A program made the position numbers and the translations under genes. The notes under the pieces are model-generated. The model made no database searches, was not told the DNA's origin, and was given only the letters and a program-made list of their open reading frames with translations. DNA of 55,737 nt, taken from the NCBI RefSeq assembly GCF_018678075.1, contig NZ_JAHHIR010000053.1:1-55737 (forward strand). Direction: 5' to 3'. This document shows positions 28,306 to 37,556 of the stretch, piece by piece. Position 1 is the first letter of the stretch; each line of letters begins with the position of its first letter. The stretch is from Epibacterium ulvae (GTDB lineage Bacteria; Pseudomonadota; Alphaproteobacteria; Rhodobacterales; Rhodobacteraceae).

Positions 28306-30954
28306 TTAGAAGCGGTCGAGCAGCCGTTGCAGGTAGTTGCGCTCGCTTTCACTACGGTCTTGTTCGCCTGAGCGGCGGCGAATGTCTTCGAGCAGATCCC
28401 AGGCCCGGCGATAGGCTTGTTCGTCGCCGACATTGCCGCCTTCGCTGGCCCCACCGCCATTGCGGCCCAAGGGATCCGTACCCTCAGCCCGGTTTTGCTG
28501 GCCGTTTTCACCCGGGCTGCCGGGGGCTTTCTGTTGTTCGGCCATGGCTTCGCCAAGGGCGCGCATACCGTCGCGCAGGGCTTCCATCGCCTCGGACTGG
28601 CGATCAAGCGCTTCGGCCATGTCACCCTGACGCAGGGCGTCTTCGGCATCATCCATGGCGCGCCCTGCCCGGTCGAGCGCTTCGCGTGTGTCTTCGCCTT
28701 CGGAGGAATTGCCAAAGGGCAGACCCTCCTGCTGGCGTTGCAGCTCATCCCGCAATTGCTGTTGACGGTCCGCGAGTGATTGCCCCTGTCCCTGCCCCGT
28801 CTGCGCACCGCCTTCGGAGCCTTCGCCGGTCTGGCCCTCGCCGTCGGGCGATTGCTGGCTCGGCTCATGGCTTTGACCACGCCCCTGCCCGCCCTGGCGG
28901 CCCTCGTTCTGACCACTTTCGCCAGATTGCGCATTGGGGTTGAACTGTTCCTGCAGATCGCGGAACGCCTGATCCGAGAGGCCCTGTTGGTCGCGCAAGG
29001 TTTCAGCCAGACCTTCCATGGCCTGATCACCGGGCGAGTTGCCCTGCCCCTGTTGGCCCTGGGTGACTTGCATGTTTTCCATCACCTGCTGGAATTCACG
29101 CAAGGCCTGTTCGGCCTCGGCCATGCGGCCCTGTTCCATCAGCTCCTGGATGCGGTCCATCATCGCCTGCAGATCGTCCTGGCTGAGTTCGAGCATGTTC
29201 TCCGACTGTTGCCCGCTGTCGCGGTCGTCGCTCTCATTCTCTTGGGCCTGGCGTTGCAGCTGGCGCATATAGTCCTGCGTGGCCTCGCGCAGCTCTTGCA
29301 TCAATTCGGCAATTTCCTGATCCGAAGCCCCGTCACGCATCGCCTGGCTGAGGCGATCCTTCGCGCGGCGCATCCGTTCCAGCGCATCGCCAATGTCACC
29401 ATCTTCTAACGCAATGGCGAAATCCCACAGAGCGGCGGCGATCTCTTCCTGCTTCTCCTCGTCGAGCCCTGCAACCATATAGGTTTCGAGCCGACGCAAA
29501 ATGGCGCGCAGACGTAAATAATCACCGGTTTCGCGGAACAGATCTTCGGGTTCATGGGTCAGCGTGCGCAGGATCTGGGAGATCCGCGGCGCATTGGCCC
29601 GCGCCCACAAAAGATCGCGGCGTTGTTCAATAATGGCGGCTGCGAGCGGGTCAAAGAAGCGCCGCGCTGCAAGGGGGGCACCAAAGCCCGCACTCTCTCC
29701 GGTCTGACCAGCGGCGTCTTCGACAAAGAACGTAAAGACCATGGGCATATTGGCCCAAGGATGCTGGGAGAAGTCATCGACCAGAAATTCGGTAAACTCG
29801 CGCCGATCCCCGGTCAGGGGCAGCGGCAAGTCCAGCTCAATCGCGGAGCGCGGGTCTGGTTCGATGGTCAGACCGTGGCGACGTTCCAACGCGAGGATAT
29901 CCAGGTCGATGATCACCTGTCCGCGCTCAATTCCATAGTCATCTCTGCCCGAGAACGGCAATTGCATCAGACCTTCGACACCGACTTCCGGCTCACCAGC
30001 CACAGACACGCGCGGGGCGGTGTCAGGGACCACATTGACGGTCCAGCTGTGCCCGCCGGGTCCGCGAATTTCGATATTGCCTCCTTGGGTGATCGTAAAA
30101 TTCTGTTCGGGATCTGCGGCGGACGGCAGGGTATCGGTGCGGCCCGACACGGTTTCCGCCAGCGTCAGATCACCGATTTCGCCGTAAAACCGCAAGGTCA
30201 CGGTGCTGCCCTCGGCGACGCCCAAGGTCGAACCGGGCTGATCCGCAAGATAAAGCACCGGCAGACCGGTGTAGCGCGGGGGCTCCAGCCAACCTTCCCA
30301 GCTGGGACCGATCTGCGCCTGCGCGGCACCGGGGGCCATCTTTTGCAGGCTGCCCACGTGGAGGATGGATCCAAACAGCAGCGCCACAACCATCACGGTC
30401 AGCGCCATGTAGCGCAGGGCAAAGGGATCGGCTGCCGCCAAGCGCAGGTCCGGCGCGGGGGCCGTGGCCTCGGCCGCGCTGGTGGCCATACGTTTCTGGT
30501 GCAGTTTCCACAATTGGGCAGAGGCCGCGTCGCCCTGGCCAATCACCTGATCATCCAACAGCGCAGCAATAGGGCGTCCCAGCAGAGTTTTGTCCAGATG
30601 GGTCTGGGCCATTTCCCAGCTGGGCCAACGCAACCGCCGCAGTCCCCAAACTGAGGTCGCCGCCAAAAGAAGCCCCAAAAGGACGGCACCCGCCCAAAAT
30701 CCTTCGATCGGCAGGAATTCCGCCGCCCCGAGCATGACGGCGGCGAGAATCACAAAAAGAACTGAGACCGCAGGCCAAAGCGCGCGCATCAGGTTTTCGC
30801 CAAAGAGGCCAAGCCGTGTCAGCCACAACTGACGGCGCAGCGGCAACAGTCGGGGATCAAGGCCAAATAGGCCGATCTGCCTGTCTTTTTGTGGCCCCTT
30901 TGGTCCACCCCAAGCCGATCCGGCGGGGCTGTTCTGGCGGTCCTTTTTGGACAT
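28306..30954 (-). CDS. TIGR02302 / DUF4175 family membrane protein
   Basis: A large protein of 882 residues from the ATG at 30954 (MSKKDRQN), which has GGAGGC eight bases upstream; a longer frame to 31002 overlaps the end of lysA and is rejected. Two or three N-terminal helices (about 58-100 and 178-195) are followed by a beta-rich periplasmic-type domain with LEPPRYTGLP, a helical region, and a long Gln/Glu/Gly-rich low-complexity coiled-coil part (about 590-830). This is the TIGR02302 layout seen across Rhizobiales and Rhodobacterales. The function is unknown; a role in the cell envelope is a guess. It follows lysA by 38 bases. Confidence 0.85.
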   Translation of the reverse strand: MSKKDRQNSPAGSAWGGPKGPQKDRQIGLFGLDPRLLPLRRQLWLTRLGLFGENLMRALWPAVSVLFVILAAVMLGAAEFLPIEGFWAGAVLLGLLLAATSVWGLRRLRWPSWEMAQTHLDKTLLGRPIAALLDDQVIGQGDAASAQLWKLHQKRMATSAAEATAPAPDLRLAAADPFALRYMALTVMVVALLFGSILHVGSLQKMAPGAAQAQIGPSWEGWLEPPRYTGLPVLYLADQPGSTLGVAEGSTVTLRFYGEIGDLTLAETVSGRTDTLPSAADPEQNFTITQGGNIEIRGPGGHSWTVNVVPDTAPRVSVAGEPEVGVEGLMQLPFSGRDDYGIERGQVIIDLDILALERRHGLTIEPDPRSAIELDLPLPLTGDRREFTEFLVDDFSQHPWANMPMVFTFFVEDAAGQTGESAGFGAPLAARRFFDPLAAAIIEQRRDLLWARANAPRISQILRTLTHEPEDLFRETGDYLRLRAILRRLETYMVAGLDEEKQEEIAAALWDFAIALEDGDIGDALERMRRAKDRLSQAMRDGASDQEIAELMQELREATQDYMRQLQRQAQENESDDRDSGQQSENMLELSQDDLQAMMDRIQELMEQGRMAEAEQALREFQQVMENMQVTQGQQGQGNSPGDQAMEGLAETLRDQQGLSDQAFRDLQEQFNPNAQSGESGQNEGRQGGQGRGQSHEPSQQSPDGEGQTGEGSEGGAQTGQGQGQSLADRQQQLRDELQRQQEGLPFGNSSEGEDTREALDRAGRAMDDAEDALRQGDMAEALDRQSEAMEALRDGMRALGEAMAEQQKAPGSPGENGQQNRAEGTDPLGRNGGGASEGGNVGDEQAYRRAWDLLEDIRRRSGEQDRSESERNYLQRLLDRF

Positions 30955-30992
30955 TTGGCATTGCCTCCGTATGCTCCGAAGGCAAAATCGCT

Positions 30993-32258
30993 TCAGAGCC
31001 ACTCTGGCATGGTATCGCGATTTATCATTTCGTCAAAGCTTGGCCGCTTGCGAATAACTGCGAATTGATCTCCGTTAACGAGCACCTCGGGGATCAGGGG
31101 GCGTGAATTGTATTCACTGGCCATCACCGCGCCATAGGCACCGGCACTACGAAACGCGATCAGATCCCCGGCATCCAACGGCGGCATATTGCGGCCTTTG
31201 GCAAAAGTATCACCTGATTCGCAGACCGGGCCGACGATATCATAGGGGCGCGGTTCGACCCCTGGCGTGGCTTCGACGACTGGCACGATGTCATGATGCG
31301 CCTCGTACATGGCAGGGCGGATCAGGTCATTCATGGCGCCATCAATAATTAAGAAATCACGGTCTTCTCCGGACTTCACATAGATCACCTTGGACAGCAT
31401 GATGCCAGCGTTGCCGGCAATCAAACGGCCCGGCTCAATTTCGATCTCACAACCCAGGTGGCCCAATGTATCCTTGATCAACTGGCCATATTCCACCGGC
31501 AAGGGCGGCGCGTCGTTGGAGCGGGTGTAAGGAATGCCAAGGCCACCGCCCAGATCCAGACGGCGAATATTGTGGCCCTCAGCGCGCAGGGACTCGGTCA
31601 GCTCTGCGACCTTTTGATAGGCCAGCGCAAAGGGTTCCAGCTCGGTCAATTGCGAGCCGATATGGCAGTCGATCCCCACAACGTCGAGCGCAGGCAAAGA
31701 GGCTGCCAGAGCGTAGACCTCTTTCGCGCGGGAGATCGGAATGCCAAATTTGTTTTCCGACTTGCCGGTTGCGATCTTGGCATGGGTTTTGGCATCCACG
31801 TCCGGATTGACGCGAATGGTGATCGGCGCGGTTTTGCCCAATTCCTGAGCAACGCGGTTGATCTCCACCATTTCAGGCTCGGATTCGACGTTGAACTGGC
31901 GGATGCCACCGCTCAGCGCGGTGCGAATCTCTTCCTCGGTTTTGCCAACTCCGGAAAAGACGATCTTGTCACCGGGCACGCCTGCCGCCTTGGCCCGCAG
32001 GTATTCGCCCTGGCTCACCACATCCATACCGGCACCGGCATCAGCCAGCGTCTTGAGGATCGCCTGGTTGGAGGCCGCTTTCATCGCATAGCACACCAGA
32101 TGTTCCGTGCCCTCCAGCGCCTCGTCAAACAGGCGGAAGTGGCGCAACAACGTCGCGGTGGAATAGATGTAACAGGGGGAGCCAACGGCGGCCGCAATCT
32201 CGGCCACCGGCACGTCTTCGGCGTAAAGCGCGCCGTCGCGGTAGAGAAAATGATCCAT
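30993..32258 (-). CDS. lysA: Diaminopimelate decarboxylase
   Basis: This PLP enzyme converts meso-diaminopimelate to lysine, the last step of lysine biosynthesis. The 421-residue fold-type III decarboxylase has the PLP lysine K60 in CYAMKAASNQ, HIGSQL in the barrel, the glycine-rich LDLGGGLGIPY, EPGRLIAGNAG, and the CESGDTFA motif with the substrate-site cysteine near residue 346. It is preceded by two small lipoprotein genes and argH on the same strand, an arrangement typical of this group. Confidence 0.97.
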   Translation of the reverse strand: MDHFLYRDGALYAEDVPVAEIAAAVGSPCYIYSTATLLRHFRLFDEALEGTEHLVCYAMKAASNQAILKTLADAGAGMDVVSQGEYLRAKAAGVPGDKIVFSGVGKTEEEIRTALSGGIRQFNVESEPEMVEINRVAQELGKTAPITIRVNPDVDAKTHAKIATGKSENKFGIPISRAKEVYALAASLPALDVVGIDCHIGSQLTELEPFALAYQKVAELTESLRAEGHNIRRLDLGGGLGIPYTRSNDAPPLPVEYGQLIKDTLGHLGCEIEIEPGRLIAGNAGIMLSKVIYVKSGEDRDFLIIDGAMNDLIRPAMYEAHHDIVPVVEATPGVEPRPYDIVGPVCESGDTFAKGRNMPPLDAGDLIAFRSAGAYGAVMASEYNSRPLIPEVLVNGDQFAVIRKRPSFDEMINRDTMPEWL

Positions 32259-32359
32259 GAGATGGCGTTTAGGGTAAAAGGGCGGTGGGGATCAATGATT
32301 TCCGAACTGATCGACACAATTGCGATGGCTCTTGTTCGGGGATCCAAGCGCAGTAAGGG

Positions 32360-32524
32360 TTAGAAACGCCCCGACACGCCCACCCGCGCGCTGCCGGAAA
32401 TTGTGATGCCGCTTTGGGGCGCCGGTGTCTCTACGCGGTGGGGATCCGGTCTTAGCGCCGCAGGGTGGGGTTCGCAGGCCAACAAAGGCGCGACAAGGAT
32501 CAATCCCAACAGGGGGCGCAGCAT
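32360..32524 (-). CDS. Small lipoprotein upstream of lysA
   Basis: A 54-codon gene read from the sequence: MLRPLLGLILVAPLLACEPHP, then a proline-rich middle and a C-terminal SGSARVGVSGRF. The lipobox LLAC places the acylated cysteine at residue 17, so it is a very short lipoprotein (mature about 38 residues). AGGA lies just upstream of the ATG at 32524. It is 101 bases upstream of lysA on the same strand. No function is known. Its C-terminal motif (GITISGSARVGVSG) resembles the repeats in the other lipoprotein (VNVSSSGVHVGTSVGVSKG), suggesting that the two are related. Confidence 0.65.
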   Translation of the reverse strand: MLRPLLGLILVAPLLACEPHPAALRPDPHRVETPAPQSGITISGSARVGVSGRF

Positions 32525-32614
32525 GGTCCTATTCAACTCTCAATCCCCTTTTGCACCATGTGATCCCGCGCTCTGGTCAGACGGGCACAGACCACCCTGG
32601 CCTCAGGCACCCCT

Positions 32615-32684
32615 GCACCGCGCTGGCGCGGTGCTACGCCCAACGGGAGCGGTTTTTCTGTGGAAAACTGGCGACGGGCGGGAG
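32615..32684 (+). repeat. Two-hairpin intergenic repeat, copy F
   Basis: Hairpin 1 is GCACCGCGC, TG, GCGCGGTGC. It is followed by TACGCCCAAC, seven bases, hairpin 2 (GTTTTTC, TGT, GGAAAAC), eight bases and GGCGGGAG. The same order and spacing occur in copies G (43108-43178) and H (50667-50739), with stems of different sequence. This copy lies between the two lipoprotein genes. Confidence 0.75.
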
Positions 32685-32701
32685 CGTTCGAACCCAATAA
32701 A

Positions 32702-32878
32702 TCAAAGCCCAACAGAGACCGAGATCGGCCCTTTGCTGACGCCCACACTGGTGCCCACGTGCACGCCGCTGCTAGAGACATTGACGCCCGCACCAAAGGT
32801 TGGGCGGATGGGTTCACCATCCGCACCACAGGAGGCCAGAACCAGAAGGGCCGCCATCAGGCAAACAATTTTGGACAT
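32702..32878 (-). CDS. Small lipoprotein downstream of argH (LptM-like position)
   Basis: A 58-codon gene: signal peptide MSKIVCLMAALLVLASC with the lipobox LASC (acylated C17), then GADGEPIRP, and a Gly/Ser/Val repeat-like tail (GAGVNVSSSGVHVGTSVGVSKG). GGAGG lies six bases upstream of the ATG at 32878. It follows argH by about 50 bases. In many proteobacteria a small CGxxGP lipoprotein (YifL/LptM, which helps mature the LPS translocon) is encoded next to lysA; the CGADGEP start and the position suggest a relative, but the match is too short to be firm. Confidence 0.7.
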   Translation of the reverse strand: MSKIVCLMAALLVLASCGADGEPIRPTFGAGVNVSSSGVHVGTSVGVSKGPISVSVGL

Positions 32879-32927
32879 TTCAACCTCCGTCTCGTTTCAA
32901 TCTTCGTCTTCAGACCTGACTGACAAT

Positions 32928-34322
32928 CTAGCCGTTCAGGATCTCTTTCCAACGGATGACTTGCGCGCGCACCTGCGCAGGCGCGGTTCCGCCATAGCTC
33001 ATGCGGGAGTTGACCGAGTTTTCCACGCCCAACACTGTGAAGATATCCGCAGTAATGCCCGCATGCACGCCTTGCATGTCCGCGAGGCTCAGATCCGGCA
33101 GATCGCAGCCGCGGCTTTCGGCCATGGCCACCAGCGCGCCAGTGACGTGGTGGGCATCGCGGAAGGGCACTTTCAACACGCGCACCATCCAATCGGCCAG
33201 GTCCGTCGCAGTGGAGAATCCCGACCCCGCAGCCGCCGCCAGGGATTCGCGGTTGCCGGTCATATCCTTGACCATGCCTTCCATCGCTGCCAGCGCCAGC
33301 ATCCAGTTGTCGGCGGCATCAAAGACCTGTTCCTTGTCTTCCTGCATATCCTTGGAATAGGCCAGCGGCAGACCTTTCATTACCATCATCAACGCGGTGT
33401 TCGCGCCAAAGATCCGACCCACTTTGGCGCGGATCAGCTCGGCCGCATCGGGGTTTTTCTTTTGCGGCATGATAGATGAGCCGGTGGAGAACCGGTCCGA
33501 CAGGGTCACGAAACGGAACTGGGCTGAGGACCAGATCACCAATTCTTCCGCAAAGCGCGACAAGTGCATCGCACAGATCGAGGCGGTGGAGAGGAACTCC
33601 AGCGCAAAATCGCGATCCGACACCGCATCCAGCGAGTTCGCGGTTGGGCGGTCAAAGCCAAGCGCGCTTGCGGTCATTTCCCGGTCGATCGGAAAGGACG
33701 TGCCTGCCAGGGCGGCAGAACCCAGCGGGCTCTCGTTCATCCGGGCCCGCGCATCGCGCACCCGGCTCAGGTCCCGGCCAAACATTTCCACATAGGCCAT
33801 CATATGGTGGCCCCAGGTCACTGGCTGCGCGGTCTGCAGATGGGTAAAGCCTGGCATCACCCAATCGGCGCCTGCCTCGGCTTGATCCACAAGCGCTGCG
33901 ATCAGCGCCAGCAGGCCTTTTTCGGCGGCATCAAATTGGTCGCGCACCCAAAGTTTGAAATCGGTCGCAACCTGGTCATTGCGCGAACGGCCCGTGTGCA
34001 GACGTCCGGCGGGTTCGCCGATCAAAGCTTTCAGGCGCGCTTCCACATTCATGTGAATGTCTTCCAGCGCCGTGGAATATTCAAATTTTCCCATTTCAAT
34101 CTCTGACAATACGGTGAGCAGACCTTCCCGAATGGCCTCCGCATCATTATCCGTAATAACGCCTGTGGCCGCGAGCATCGCAGCATGGGCCCTGGAACCG
34201 GCGATATCTTGTGCTGCCATCCGCTTGTCAAAACCGATCGAGGCATTAATTGCCTCCATGATCGCGTCTGGACCAGCGGCAAAGCGGCCGCCCCACATCT
34301 GGTTCGAGGTTTGATCTGTCAT
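32928..34322 (-). CDS. argH: Argininosuccinate lyase
   Basis: This enzyme cleaves argininosuccinate to arginine and fumarate, the last step of arginine synthesis. The 464-residue fumarase/aspartase superfamily protein has the N-terminal MWGGRF, the catalytic-region [14 protein letters not shown], the [13 protein letters not shown] segment, and the superfamily signature [11 protein letters not shown]. It is divergent from a TlpA-like gene, with 20 bases between the start codons. It is followed by the lipoproteins and lysA. Confidence 0.97.
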   Translation of the reverse strand: MTDQTSNQMWGGRFAAGPDAIMEAINASIGFDKRMAAQDIAGSRAHAAMLAATGVITDNDAEAIREGLLTVLSEIEMGKFEYSTALEDIHMNVEARLKALIGEPAGRLHTGRSRNDQVATDFKLWVRDQFDAAEKGLLALIAALVDQAEAGADWVMPGFTHLQTAQPVTWGHHMMAYVEMFGRDLSRVRDARARMNESPLGSAALAGTSFPIDREMTASALGFDRPTANSLDAVSDRDFALEFLSTASICAMHLSRFAEELVIWSSAQFRFVTLSDRFSTGSSIMPQKKNPDAAELIRAKVGRIFGANTALMMVMKGLPLAYSKDMQEDKEQVFDAADNWMLALAAMEGMVKDMTGNRESLAAAAGSGFSTATDLADWMVRVLKVPFRDAHHVTGALVAMAESRGCDLPDLSLADMQGVHAGITADIFTVLGVENSVNSRMSYGGTAPAQVRAQVIRWKEILNG

Positions 34323-34342
34323 AGTGGAACCCTGGAGAAATT

Positions 34343-34906
34343 ATGCGTCTGTTTCGTCACCTCACCCTTTATATGGCTCTGGCGCTCGGTGCAAATGCCG
34401 CCCTTGCCGCCGATCCTGCCACATTGGAGGCCCTGCGCGAAGACAGCCTGCGGCGACTAGTGGTTCACAGCACAGCCAAGGATGTCTCGGACAAACCGTT
34501 CAACCTGGCCGATGATGCCGGCAGTGCCACCTTGCAGGATTACAAAGGCAAAGTGGTTCTGGTGAACTTCTGGGCCACCTGGTGTGCGCCCTGCCGCAAA
34601 GAGATGCCGCAGATTTCCGAGTTACAGGAAGAATTTGGTGGCGAGGACTTCGAGGTTCTAACCATTGCCACCGGCCGTAACTCCCCCGGTGGCATCCGCA
34701 AGTTCTTTGACGAAAACGGCATCACCAACCTGCCCCGCCACCAGGACGATCGTCAGACCCTAGCGCGCGACATGGCAGTGATCGGCCTGCCCATTACCGT
34801 GCTCTTGGACCGTGACGGCAAAGAGGTCGCCCGCCTGTTGGGCGATGCTGAGTGGAATTCCGACAGCGCCAAGGCAATTGTTCAGGCGATGATCGACGCT
34901 GAATAA
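34343..34906 (+). CDS. TlpA-like periplasmic thiol-disulfide oxidoreductase
   Basis: A 187-residue thioredoxin-fold protein with an N-terminal signal sequence (MRLFRHLTLYMALALGANAALA) and the redox motif WCAPC (C81, C84) in VVLVNFWATWCAPCRKEMPQ; the cis-proline is in IGLPITVLLD. TlpA/ResA-type proteins keep periplasmic cysteines reduced, for example in cytochrome maturation. GGAG precedes the ATG. It is adjacent and divergent to argH and ends at a strong terminator, so it is monocistronic. Confidence 0.88.
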   Translation: MRLFRHLTLYMALALGANAALAADPATLEALREDSLRRLVVHSTAKDVSDKPFNLADDAGSATLQDYKGKVVLVNFWATWCAPCRKEMPQISELQEEFGGEDFEVLTIATGRNSPGGIRKFFDENGITNLPRHQDDRQTLARDMAVIGLPITVLLDRDGKEVARLLGDAEWNSDSAKAIVQAMIDAE

Positions 34907-34985
34907 TGCTTGCGTGGTCAGGCTATTGGCCGGGTCTTACTGGCTTTAACCGGATCACAAGCTGGGTTGTCCAGAATAATGGGAT

Positions 34986-35019
34986 GAGAGCATGACGCAG
35001 GCGGTCATGCTCTCTTTTT
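34986..35019 (+). terminator. Terminator of the TlpA-like gene
   Basis: GAGAGCATGAC and GTCATGCTCTC form a perfect 11-pair stem with a seven-base loop, followed by TTTTT. Confidence 0.92.
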
Positions 35020-35117
35020 CATTAATTAAAATCCTATACTTAATCACCGCTTCACTCTTTTGCAGGATCCTGTGGTTTGACGCATATTGGTCAACGTGAA
35101 CCACCGGGAGCTTTTCC

Positions 35118-35957
35118 GTGAAGAAAAATCGCATCAAACTTGCCGATATGGCCGAAGGGGCAGACACGCCGCTCGGCTCTGCTGTGGCCAACCGGGACCG
35201 CTCCACCTTGGACATGGTGGCGGATGCGATCAAATACGACCAGACCATGCTGGCTTATCAGCCGATCATGCAGGCCCTGCCGCCCCATGGCGTCGCCTTT
35301 TACGAGGGTTATATCCGGGTGCTGGATTCCACGGGCCGGGTGATCCCGGCGCGTGAATTCATGGATGTAGTGGAAGACACCGAACTAGGGCGCGAAATGG
35401 ACTGTTTGGCCCTACAACACGGGTTGCGGGCGCTCAGCAAACATCCTGAAATCCGCCTGTCGGTCAATATGTCTGCACGTTCCATCGGATATGAACGTTG
35501 GAACCAGGCATTGAAACGCTTCCTCATCAAAGACAAAACCATCGGCGAACGTCTGCTGCTGGAAATCACCGAAGCCTCAACCCAGGGCGCGCCCGAGTTG
35601 GTCTTGGACTTCATGACCCGCATGCAAGAATATGGCATCGCCTTTGCCATGGATAATTTCGGCGCGGGCAGCATGTCGATTGCCCATTTCCGCCAATTCT
35701 TTTTCGATGCGGTGAAACTGGATGGGCAATTCATTCGCAAGATTTCAGAAAACTTAGACAACCAAGCCGTTGTGCGTGCGCTTGTTGGGGTCTCCAAACA
35801 GTTCGACATGCTGACGGTGGCCGAAGCTGTCGAGACTCAGGAAGACGCTGAATTCCTGGTATCCATCGGAGTTGATTGTCTTCAGGGCTATCTGTACGGG
35901 GCGCCAACCGTGCGTGCCCCATGGGTGGAAGAGCTGAAGAATCGCAATCGCGCATAA
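35118..35957 (+). CDS. EAL-domain protein, probably catalytically degenerate
   Basis: A 279-residue stand-alone EAL domain. The start is GTG at 35118 with GGGAG eight bases upstream. Cyclic-di-GMP phosphodiesterase landmarks are present: E63 (EGYIR in place of EALIR), N117 in SVNMSARS, E149 and E152 in LEITEAS, D179, K200 in KLDGQFI, E236 in EAVET and Q256 in QGYLYG. However, the metal-binding DDFGTG loop reads DNFGAG, so the second Asp is N180, and the following SS is altered to SMS. That change should weaken or abolish hydrolysis, making a c-di-GMP sensor or adaptor likely. No GGDEF domain is attached. Confidence 0.85.
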   Translation: MKKNRIKLADMAEGADTPLGSAVANRDRSTLDMVADAIKYDQTMLAYQPIMQALPPHGVAFYEGYIRVLDSTGRVIPAREFMDVVEDTELGREMDCLALQHGLRALSKHPEIRLSVNMSARSIGYERWNQALKRFLIKDKTIGERLLLEITEASTQGAPELVLDFMTRMQEYGIAFAMDNFGAGSMSIAHFRQFFFDAVKLDGQFIRKISENLDNQAVVRALVGVSKQFDMLTVAEAVETQEDAEFLVSIGVDCLQGYLYGAPTVRAPWVEELKNRNRA

Positions 35958-36188
35958 GTTAGACTTGCAACCTCAGCGTTATCTATTTCCAAAAAGCACA
36001 CGCCCTGATGTGACGGTTTCAGTTGACTTTGGACCTTCAGCTGCGACACCTTGCGAATTGCTGCAGGTGCACAAACTTGTTTATTGTGCCCAGCAAGGGA
36101 GGGGGAATGCCGGTCGCTGCGATAGCATATACAGTTTTTAACCTGTGCCCCGCTTCCGCAATATCTGGATGTCAAAGGACCAAAAGTC

Positions 36189-37364
36189 ATGACCAACGTT
36201 GTAATTGCATCCGCTGCGCGGACCGCAGTCGGAAGCTTTGGCGGCTCGTTCGCCACCACACCTGCCCACGATCTGGGTTCTGCTGTTCTGGAAGCCGTTG
36301 TCGAACGCGCAGGTGTCGACAAAGCCGAAGTTTCGGAAACCATCCTGGGCCAGGTTTTGACAGCCGCCCAAGGCCAGAACCCCGCGCGTCAGGCGCATAT
36401 CAATGCAGGCCTTCCCCAGGAGAGCGCTGCATGGGGTATCAACCAGGTCTGTGGCTCTGGTCTGCGCGCCGTAGCACTGGCCGCACAGCACATCCAGCTG
36501 GGTGATGCATCGATTGTGGCCGCCGGTGGTCAAGAGAACATGACCCTGTCGACCCACGCCGCGCATCTGCGGGCCGGGCAGAAGATGGGCGACATGAAAT
36601 ACATCGACACCATGATCCGCGATGGCCTGTGGGATGCATTCAACGGCTACCACATGGGGCAGACCGCAGAAAACGTCGCCGAAAAGTGGCAGATCAGCCG
36701 CGAGATGCAGGATGAATTTGCACTGGCCTCCCAAAACAAAGCGGAAGCCGCACAAAAAGCCGGTAAATTCGCGGATGAGATCGTACCCTTCATCGTGAAA
36801 CACCGCAAAGGCGACATCACCGTCGATGCGGATGAATACATCCGCCACGGCGCAACCATCGAAAGCATGCAGAAACTGCGCCCTGCTTTCACCAAGGACG
36901 GCTCGGTCACTGCGGCCAACGCATCTGGCCTCAACGACGGTGCAGCCGCGGCTCTGCTGATGAGCGCGGATGAAGCCGAGAAACGCGGAATCGAGCCTTT
37001 GGCGCGAATCGTTTCCTATGCAACCGCAGGCCTGGATCCGTCGATCATGGGCGTTGGTCCGATCTATGCGTCACGCAAAGCGCTGGAGAAGGCCGGCTGG
37101 TCCGTAGACGATCTAGATCTGATTGAAGCCAACGAAGCCTTTGCCGCGCAGGCTTGTGCCGTGAACAAAGACATGGGCTGGGATCCGTCGATTGTGAACG
37201 TCAACGGTGGCGCCATCGCCATCGGCCACCCGATTGGCGCTTCTGGTTGTCGCGTTCTCAACACGTTGTTGTTTGAGATGCAGCGCCGGGATGCCAAAAA
37301 AGGTCTCGCCACATTGTGTATCGGTGGGGGTATGGGCGTCGCTTTGTGCGTTGAGCGCCCATAA
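36189..37364 (+). CDS. phaA: Acetyl-CoA C-acetyltransferase
   Basis: This thiolase condenses two acetyl-CoA to acetoacetyl-CoA, the first step toward polyhydroxybutyrate and the ethylmalonyl-CoA pathway. The 391 residues are full length, with nucleophile C88 (NQVCGSGLR), H347 (IGHPIG) and acid/base C377 (LCIGGG). It is followed by a terminator and then phaB, so the two may be transcribed separately. The 230-base upstream gap contains TGCTGCAGGTGCA and TTGTGCCCAGCAA, two TGC-rich palindromic stretches that could be PhaR sites, but I cannot confirm this. Confidence 0.96.
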   Translation: MTNVVIASAARTAVGSFGGSFATTPAHDLGSAVLEAVVERAGVDKAEVSETILGQVLTAAQGQNPARQAHINAGLPQESAAWGINQVCGSGLRAVALAAQHIQLGDASIVAAGGQENMTLSTHAAHLRAGQKMGDMKYIDTMIRDGLWDAFNGYHMGQTAENVAEKWQISREMQDEFALASQNKAEAAQKAGKFADEIVPFIVKHRKGDITVDADEYIRHGATIESMQKLRPAFTKDGSVTAANASGLNDGAAAALLMSADEAEKRGIEPLARIVSYATAGLDPSIMGVGPIYASRKALEKAGWSVDDLDLIEANEAFAAQACAVNKDMGWDPSIVNVNGGAIAIGHPIGASGCRVLNTLLFEMQRRDAKKGLATLCIGGGMGVALCVERP

Positions 37365-37389
37365 ATGATTAAAAAACCGTAATTTACGA

Positions 37390-37418
37390 GGGCACCCCTA
37401 GGGGTGCCCTTTTGTTTT
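37390..37418 (+). terminator. Terminator between phaA and phaB
   Basis: GGGCACCCCT and AGGGGTGCCC form a ten-pair, near-loopless palindrome, followed by TTTTGTTTT. The loop must open in RNA, but the T run is clear. Confidence 0.85.
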
Positions 37419-37556
37419 GACATCGCCCCGTTACCATTGATCGTACAACATGGCCTTAGGTAAATTCAAATTCAACGTCGCAATTAGCTTGCGTGACAAC
37501 GTAGAATTTTGCAATTTAATTACAAGAGCGAATACCCAAGTGGAGGAAGACTAAAA

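Noticed and set aside
36000-36188. Definite PhaR binding sites upstream of phaA
   Set aside because: The TGC-rich stretches there do not match CTGC-N3-GCAG exactly, unlike the site upstream of mcl2.
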